From JAAXHB01 sp965221635 (GTDB lineage: Bacteria; Actinomycetota; Acidimicrobiia; Acidimicrobiales; Aldehydirespiratoraceae): 64,000 bases of DNA. The stretch covers positions 2,666,001 to 2,730,000 of the forward strand of contig OZ244902.1 in the NCBI GenBank assembly GCA_965221635.1, given 5' to 3'. This document shows positions 59,473 to 64,000 of this stretch, one piece after another; within the stretch, counting starts at the first letter, position 1, and each line of letters opens with the position of its first letter. Position numbers and translations under genes: made by a program. The notes beneath the pieces are model-generated. The model made no database searches. It was not told the origin of the DNA and was given only the letters and a program-made list of their open reading frames with translations.

Positions 59473-59541
59473 ATGCCCGACTCGCCTCGCCGCGCATGTC
59501 CGGCATCCGCCGTCGAGTGCGCCGGGACTGCGCGTGGCTGA
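59473..59541 (+). CDS. Putative 22-aa leader peptide overlapping the sirtuin gene
   Basis: ATG 6 nt after TAGGAT; the frame ends at a TGA 8 nt inside the sirtuin gene. The peptide begins MPDSPRRACPASAVECAG. It is out of frame with the sirtuin, so it could be a coupling leader, or the sirtuin's true start could be elsewhere. Support is positional only. Confidence 0.35.
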   Translation: MPDSPRRACPASAVECAGTARG

Positions 59542-60334
59542 CTCGCTGGGCCTGGATGCGGCCACTCGGGAGGCGGTTGCTGCGGCGCGACGCCTTGTGG
59601 ACGAGGCTGAGAGGATCACTGTTCTCACCGGGGCGGGAATCTCCACCGACAGCGGCCTGCCCGACTTCCGAGGGCCGCAAGGCCTGTGGACGAAGGACCC
59701 CGCGGCGGAGCGGGCGTCCAACATCAACGTGTACGTGTCCGATCCGGAGGTTCGCAGACGCAACTGGGAGCTGCGAGCCTCGGGAGCGTTGTGGGCCGAC
59801 GTGAAACCGAACGCCGGCCACGAGGCGCTTGTGCACCTGGAGCGCCGAGGCAAGCTGCAGCTCCTGATCACCCAGAACGTGGACGAACTGCACCAGCAAG
59901 CCGGCAACAGCGCGGAGCTGGTGGTGGAGATTCACGGCACCACCCGCAAGGTGCAGTGCCTGGAGTGCGATTACCGCGTCGACATGGAGGTGGTGTTGCA
60001 ACGGGTGCGCAACGGCGAGCCCGACCCGGAGTGTCCCCGGTGCGGGGGACTGCTCAAGTCGGCCACGGTGTCGTTCGGGCAGAGCCTCAATCCGGTTGAC
60101 CTGCAACGTTCCGAGTGGGCCTCCGCGCAGTGCGACCTGTTCTGCGCAATCGGCACGTCCCTTGCCGTGTCGCCGATCAACATGACCGCTGCGATAGCGC
60201 ACCAGTCCGGCGCCAAGCTGCTGATCGTCAACGGCGAACCCACCGACTTCGACCCCATAGCCGAAGTGGTGGTGCAAGCCTCCATAAGCCAAGTGCTGCC
60301 CCGGATAACAGGCCAACACCCCCTACCAACCTGA
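59534..60334 (+). CDS. NAD-dependent protein deacylase (sirtuin)
   Basis: 266 aa from the GTG at 59534, which gives the normal sirtuin length; an in-frame ATG at 59357 would prepend about 59 low-complexity residues. Marks: TVLTGAGISTDSGLPDFRGPQGLW (NAD loop), TQNVDELHQQAG with the catalytic HG in VVEIHGTTRKVQC, the zinc site CLEC / CPRC, and GTSLAVSPIN. Sirtuins remove acetyl or other acyl groups from lysines using NAD. Metabolic enzymes such as acyl-CoA synthetases are common targets. It is read from the TAGGAT promoter. Confidence 0.93.
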   Translation: MADSLGLDAATREAVAAARRLVDEAERITVLTGAGISTDSGLPDFRGPQGLWTKDPAAERASNINVYVSDPEVRRRNWELRASGALWADVKPNAGHEALVHLERRGKLQLLITQNVDELHQQAGNSAELVVEIHGTTRKVQCLECDYRVDMEVVLQRVRNGEPDPECPRCGGLLKSATVSFGQSLNPVDLQRSEWASAQCDLFCAIGTSLAVSPINMTAAIAHQSGAKLLIVNGEPTDFDPIAEVVVQASISQVLPRITGQHPLPT

Positions 60335-60511
60335 CCCCCTCGCTACGCGCAGCCCAGCCGGGACCGAACGCCAAAGCCGCGTCAAGAACTGATGCTCCCA
60401 TCGTCCGCCCCTTGGGGAAGGACGCCATGGGCGGGTGTTCGGCGACCGGGCAGGGGATTGGCGGCCTGATTCGGTGGGCAGGGGTGTGGGGGCAAAAGGT
60501 GACAAAGTTGG

Positions 60512-60517
60512 TAGGGT
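60512..60517 (+). promoter_or_regulatory. -10 element TAGGGT, leaderless promoter
   Basis: Six nt (TTTGGC) separate TAGGGT from the ATG of the rhodanese-E1 gene. Confidence 0.55.
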
Positions 60518-60523
60518 TTTGGC

Positions 60524-61690
60524 ATGGCTACATTCCGTGAACTTCTGGGGCAGGCCAAGGCCGCCATTTCCGAGGTGGACACAGCCGAAGGCGAGCGACT
60601 GCTGGCCGAGGGCTGGACGTTGCTCGACGTTCGCGAACCCGACGAGTACGAGCAGGGCGCCGTGCCGGGTTCGGTACACATTCCGCGCGGCACGCTCGAA
60701 TCGAGCATCGAGAACCGCATCAGCGACCATTCAACGCCGCTGGTTGCCATGTGCGCCGGCGGGGTGCGATCGGCTTTCGCGGCGGTGACGCTGGCCGAGA
60801 TGGGCTACACCAACGTGGTGTCCATGGACGGCGGGTTCAACCGCTGGAAGGACGAGGGCCGCGCCTGGCAGCGACCCAAAACGCTCACCCCCGAACAGCG
60901 CAACCGCTACTCGCGGCACCTGCTGGTGCCAGAGGTGGGCGAGGACGGCCAACTCAAGCTGCTCGACGCCAAAGTGCTGCTTCTGGGCGCAGGCGGCCTG
61001 GGGTCACCCGCGGCGCTGTACCTCGCGGCCGCCGGGGTGGGCACCATCGGCATCGTGGACATGGACGAAGTGGACGAATCCAACCTGCAACGCCAGGTGC
61101 TGCACAACACCGACAGGGTGGGTGACCGCAAGGTGGACTCCGCCAAGAAAACCCTCACCGCGCTCAACCCCGACGTGAACGTGGTGACCTACGACACCCG
61201 CCTCGGTGCGGACAACATCATGACCATCCTCGCGGATTACGACGTGGTGGTGGACGGCGCCGACAACTTCCCGAGCCGTTACCTGCTCAACGACGCGTCG
61301 GTGAAGCTCGGCATTCCGGTGGTTCACGGGTCGATCTTCCGCTTCGAGGGCCAGATCACCGTGTTCGACCCGCGCAACGGCCCCACCTACCGAGACATGC
61401 TTCCCGAACCGCCACCGGCCGAACTGGCCCCCAGTTGCGCCGAGGCCGGCGTGCTCGGCGTGCTGCCGGGCATCGTCGGGAGCATTCAGGCCCTTGAGGC
61501 CATCAAGTTGATCCTGGGTGTGGGCGACGCGCTGCGCGGCCGTCTCATTGCCTTTGACGCTTTGGAGATGAGCTTCCGCGAGTTCAAACTGCGCGAAGAC
61601 CCATCCAACGAGGTGACCTGGGAGAAGCGCGACCGGGTTGAGATCACCGAACTCGAAGGCCTCTGCGGCCCGGTGCTCGCCGCCGCCTGA
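60524..61690 (+). CDS. Rhodanese-ThiF/MoeB fusion adenylyltransferase and sulfurtransferase (MoeZ-like, reversed domain order)
   Basis: 388 aa. Residues 1-115 are a rhodanese domain: TLLDVREPDEYEQGAVPGSVHIP, active-site loop AMCAGGVRS with the persulfide Cys, and MDGGFNRWKDEG. Residues about 120-388 are the E1-like domain: LGAGGLGSPAALYLAAAGVGTIGIVDMDEVDESNLQRQVLH (ATP binding), VVDGADNFPSRYLLND and ELAPSCAEAGVLGVLPGIVGS. The enzyme should adenylate the C-terminus of a ubiquitin-like sulfur carrier (MoaD, ThiS or CysO type) and then thiolate it. In MoeZ the rhodanese is at the C-terminus; here it is at the N-terminus. Confidence 0.93.
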   Translation: MATFRELLGQAKAAISEVDTAEGERLLAEGWTLLDVREPDEYEQGAVPGSVHIPRGTLESSIENRISDHSTPLVAMCAGGVRSAFAAVTLAEMGYTNVVSMDGGFNRWKDEGRAWQRPKTLTPEQRNRYSRHLLVPEVGEDGQLKLLDAKVLLLGAGGLGSPAALYLAAAGVGTIGIVDMDEVDESNLQRQVLHNTDRVGDRKVDSAKKTLTALNPDVNVVTYDTRLGADNIMTILADYDVVVDGADNFPSRYLLNDASVKLGIPVVHGSIFRFEGQITVFDPRNGPTYRDMLPEPPPAELAPSCAEAGVLGVLPGIVGSIQALEAIKLILGVGDALRGRLIAFDALEMSFREFKLREDPSNEVTWEKRDRVEITELEGLCGPVLAAA

Positions 61691-61989
61691 ACACAGCTGC
61701 TCTCAGAACCTGCGAGCCTTCCCGCCGGCAGGGAACAGCCAAGACGCAGATCGCGGGCGGTTCCGCACCATCTGGTTGTGCGCGGGCCAAGCCGCTCGCT
61801 GGTGGTGAGCCAAGGGACTCACCCCTCCCCGGGGGTGTCGGTTCGCGAATCGTGGTGATTGGGCGTTGGCCGGTGGGGGGATCACCGGGCGCGTAGGCTT
61901 GGCCTTGTAGGCCGTCCGGGAGGGGCGATCCTTCGGGGCCGCTCCGGCTTGCCGAAACAACTGCGCGCCTCACCGGGAGGTACACCGCC
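61691..61989. other. Intergenic region before the flippase-like gene
   Basis: About 300 bp with no supported gene. A TAGGCT box (61893-61898) is a likely -10 for the following gene, leaving a leader of about 85 nt. No repeats or terminator are clear. Confidence 0.5.
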
Positions 61990-63309
61990 ATTCGCCACCT
62001 GTTGCAAGAACTGCGCGACCGAAGTCCGCTGCCGAGAGGCACTTCCGCCATCGGCTGGGGCCTTGTGGTGAACGGCCTCGCAACCTACGGGTTCCTCATC
62101 GTGGCCCGCAGAACGCTCGGCGACGACGCCTACGGCGGCCTGGCGGTGCTGTGGAGCCTGGTGTACATCGGCGGGCCCGGCCTGTTTCAGCCCCTCGAAC
62201 AGGAAGTGGCACGCGCCACCGCCGCGCAAGCAAGCCGGGGCGCTGGCGCGGCAGCGGTGCTGCGCAAGGCTTCGGTTATCGGCGCGGGCGGCTTCGCCGT
62301 GATCGCCGCGGGAATCCTGATCGCCTGGCCGCTCGGCCTCAACGGCCTGCTCGATCACAAGATCGAACTGCTCGGCTCGCTTGTGCTCGCGCTGGCGGCG
62401 TTCGCGGGCGCCGAGCTGGTGCGAGGGGTGCTCAGCGGACGCCACCTCTTTGAGCGTTACGGCTTGTACTTCGCCACCGAGGGCGGGGTTCGCCTGATCG
62501 TGGCCGTGGTGTTGGCGCTGGTGGGCGTGGCCGTGGTGGGCGCTTTCGGTGTGGCCCTGGCCGCGGCGTTCGCACTGGCCGCGCTGGCAGGGATCCGAGA
62601 GATCGAATTGTTCGGCGATCCCGGCCCGTCGGTGGAGTACCGCGACCTCACCCCGGCGTTGGGATGGCTGCTGGTGGCCAGCCTTGGTGAGGCGTTCATC
62701 CTCAACGTGGGCCCCGTGGCGCTCGACATCGTGGCGCCCGAGGATTTCGGCGCCGACGCTCCCGGGGTGTTTCTCAACGCCATGATCATCGCCCGGGTGC
62801 CGTTGTTCTTTTTTCAGGCGGTGAAGGTGAGCCTGCTGCCAAGCCTGGCGTCGTGTGTGGGGCGCAACGACCTTGCCGAGTTCCGACGCCGACAGCTGCG
62901 CCTTATCACAGCGGTGGCGGCGGTCTCGCTGGTGGGGGTGGCGGTTGCCGCCGGTTTGGGGCCGTGGCTGGTGCGAGTGGTGTTCGGAGACACGATCGGA
63001 CGCCTCGACATGATCCTGCTCGCCGCGGGAAGCGGCGGGCTGATGGTGATGCTGTCGCTGTCGCTGGGGTTGGTGGCGTTGGGCCACACCCGCCTGGCGG
63101 TCACCGGTTGGGTGGCGGCGGTGATCGTGTTCGCGGTGGTGATCCAGTTCGGCGCCGACCCGTTCCTGCGGGTGGAGATGTCGCTGCTGGCAGCGGTGCT
63201 GGCAGGCTCCGCGGTGGTGGGAGCGCTGCTGGCAGTGGAATACGCCGCACACAGAGCGGCGCCCGCCGGGGTGTCCGAGCCCGGGCCGAGCGGCGTGCAA
63301 GGTCGCTGA
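61990..63309 (+). CDS. Polysaccharide biosynthesis/flippase-like membrane protein (MOP superfamily)
   Basis: About 439 aa if started at the ATT at 61990, 9 nt after GGGAGG; the first conventional start is TTG at 62002, with the ribosome-binding site then 21 nt away. About 12 membrane helices, e.g. WGLVVNGLATYGFLIVARRTLG, ASVIGAGGFAVIAAGILIAWPLG, LIVAVVLALVGVAVVGAFGVALAAAFALAALAG, and LVVALGHTRLAVTGWVAAVIVFAVVIQFG-like segments. The N-terminal motif RRTLGDDAYGGLAVLWSLVYIGGPGLFQPLEQEVAR is typical of Wzx/MurJ-like exporters. Next gene makes an activated sugar, so it may flip a lipid-linked glycan. Confidence 0.82.
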   Translation: MRHLLQELRDRSPLPRGTSAIGWGLVVNGLATYGFLIVARRTLGDDAYGGLAVLWSLVYIGGPGLFQPLEQEVARATAAQASRGAGAAAVLRKASVIGAGGFAVIAAGILIAWPLGLNGLLDHKIELLGSLVLALAAFAGAELVRGVLSGRHLFERYGLYFATEGGVRLIVAVVLALVGVAVVGAFGVALAAAFALAALAGIREIELFGDPGPSVEYRDLTPALGWLLVASLGEAFILNVGPVALDIVAPEDFGADAPGVFLNAMIIARVPLFFFQAVKVSLLPSLASCVGRNDLAEFRRRQLRLITAVAAVSLVGVAVAAGLGPWLVRVVFGDTIGRLDMILLAAGSGGLMVMLSLSLGLVALGHTRLAVTGWVAAVIVFAVVIQFGADPFLRVEMSLLAAVLAGSAVVGALLAVEYAAHRAAPAGVSEPGPSGVQGR

Positions 63310-63336
63310 GCCGGCACCGCCGGGGCGGTCGAAACG

Positions 63337-64000
63337 ATGAAGGGCCTCATACTCAGCGGCGGTTCCGGCACCCGCCTACGACCCATAACACACACCAGCG
63401 CCAAACAACTCGTGCCGGTGGCAAACAAGCCGGTGCTGTTCTACGGCATCGAAGCCATGGCCACAGCCGGGATCACCGACGTGGGCATCGTGATCTCCCC
63501 GGTCACCGGCGCCGAGATCCGCTCTGCGGTGGGTGACGGTTCTGCTCTAGGCGTGTCGGTCACGTGGATCGTGCAGGACGAACCCCTCGGCTTGGCCCAT
63601 TGCGTGCTGGTTGCCCAGGAGTTTCTTGGTGACGATCCGTTCGTGATGTACCTGGGTGACAACATGCTCCAGCAGCCCCTGGAGGGATTCGTTCAGCGCT
63701 TCCTTGCCGACGCCCAGAACTCTGCGCGGCCGCGCCTCGGGGAGGCGCCCACTCCCGCGGCGGCCCGGGTGCTGCTGGCCAAGGTCGACGACCCCACGAT
63801 GTTCGGGGTGGCCGAACTCGACCAGGTTGGTCGGGTGGTCAGACTGGTGGAGAAACCGCAGGATCCGCCCAGCGACCTGGCCCTGGTGGGTGTGTACCTG
63901 TTCGACTCGGCCATACACGCCGCGGCTGCTTCGGTGGAACCTTCGGCTCGGGGCGAACTCGAGATCACCGACGCCATTCAGGTGCTGATCGACTCGGGGC
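63337..64000 (+). CDS. Sugar-1-phosphate nucleotidyltransferase (RmlA-like), 3' end cut off by window edge
   Basis: 221 codons visible. ATG at 63337. The nucleotidyltransferase signature GGSGTRLRPITHTSAKQLVPVANKPV is at the N-terminus, then DEPLGLAHCVLVA, VMYLGDNMLQ (metal Asp) and VVRLVEKPQDPPSDLALVGVYLFD. The QDEPLGLAH and GDNM motifs fit glucose-1-phosphate thymidylyltransferases, the actinobacterial long form being about 355 aa, which would give dTDP-glucose for deoxysugar synthesis. It follows the flippase-like gene by 27 bp and starts what looks like a surface-glycan cluster outside the window. Confidence 0.92.
   Translation, partial: MKGLILSGGSGTRLRPITHTSAKQLVPVANKPVLFYGIEAMATAGITDVGIVISPVTGAEIRSAVGDGSALGVSVTWIVQDEPLGLAHCVLVAQEFLGDDPFVMYLGDNMLQQPLEGFVQRFLADAQNSARPRLGEAPTPAAARVLLAKVDDPTMFGVAELDQVGRVVRLVEKPQDPPSDLALVGVYLFDSAIHAAAASVEPSARGELEITDAIQVLIDSG

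Overview
The window is a 64 kb piece of a GC-rich chromosome that reads as an actinobacterium. The style suggests the Acidimicrobiia (inference only; there is no 16S here). Supporting traits are PHO-box-like repeats ahead of pstSCAB-phoU, an AceE-type single-chain pyruvate dehydrogenase E1, an isocitrate lyase, several acyl-CoA dehydrogenases and amidohydrolases, and many genes that start 6-8 nt after a TANNNT -10 element, which points to leaderless mRNAs.

Layout. 1-4.7 kb (-): a signalling operon of receiver-PP2C phosphatase, lipoprotein solute sensor and histidine kinase (the kinase runs off the left edge). 4.8-9.6 kb: TauD-type dioxygenase, uracil-DNA glycosylase, O6-alkylguanine-DNA alkyltransferase, uridine kinase, aminotransferase. 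9.7-19.4 kb: acyl/aromatic catabolism genes (three amidohydrolases, acyl-CoA dehydrogenase, MOSC protein, enoyl-CoA hydratase, dienoyl-CoA-reductase-like SDR, VOC protein, TetR regulator). 19.4-21.1 kb (-): a type IV AbiEi/AbiEii toxin-antitoxin pair beside a tRNA cluster (Lys, His, Arg). 21.8-30.7 kb: isocitrate lyase, then the housekeeping run phoH-ybeY-era-uppS-recO-glyS-dnaG. 30.8-36.5 kb: tRNA-Asn, a CAT tRNA, a paired acyl-CoA dehydrogenase, two genes interrupted by UGA at a redox-active cysteine position, an inositol-monophosphatase-like gene and tRNA-Val. 36.6-41.8 kb: PHO boxes and pstSCAB-phoU. 42-53.4 kb: the pyruvate dehydrogenase and lipoate genes (aceE, lpd, E2, and a fused lipB-lipA), with rnhA, a TIGR01777-type epimerase and small membrane proteins between. 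53.4-64 kb: M24 peptidase, leucyl aminopeptidase, APH-like kinase, sirtuin, a rhodanese-E1 fusion, a flippase-like membrane protein and the start of a sugar nucleotidyltransferase.

The most interesting points are two apparent selenoproteins 2.4 kb apart: a PrxQ-type peroxiredoxin (Sec44) and a lipoprotein thioredoxin (Sec207, motif U-P-V-C). The thioredoxin has a perfect SECIS-like hairpin just after its UGA. UGA is an ordinary stop elsewhere in the window, so a general code change is excluded. Next are a single-chain LipB-LipA protein that would join both steps of lipoate synthesis and lies directly behind its target E2; an AbiE operon with two inverted-repeat operators; recurrent leaderless promoters, some heading tiny ORFs that overlap the next gene; and several unusual intergenic tandem repeats.
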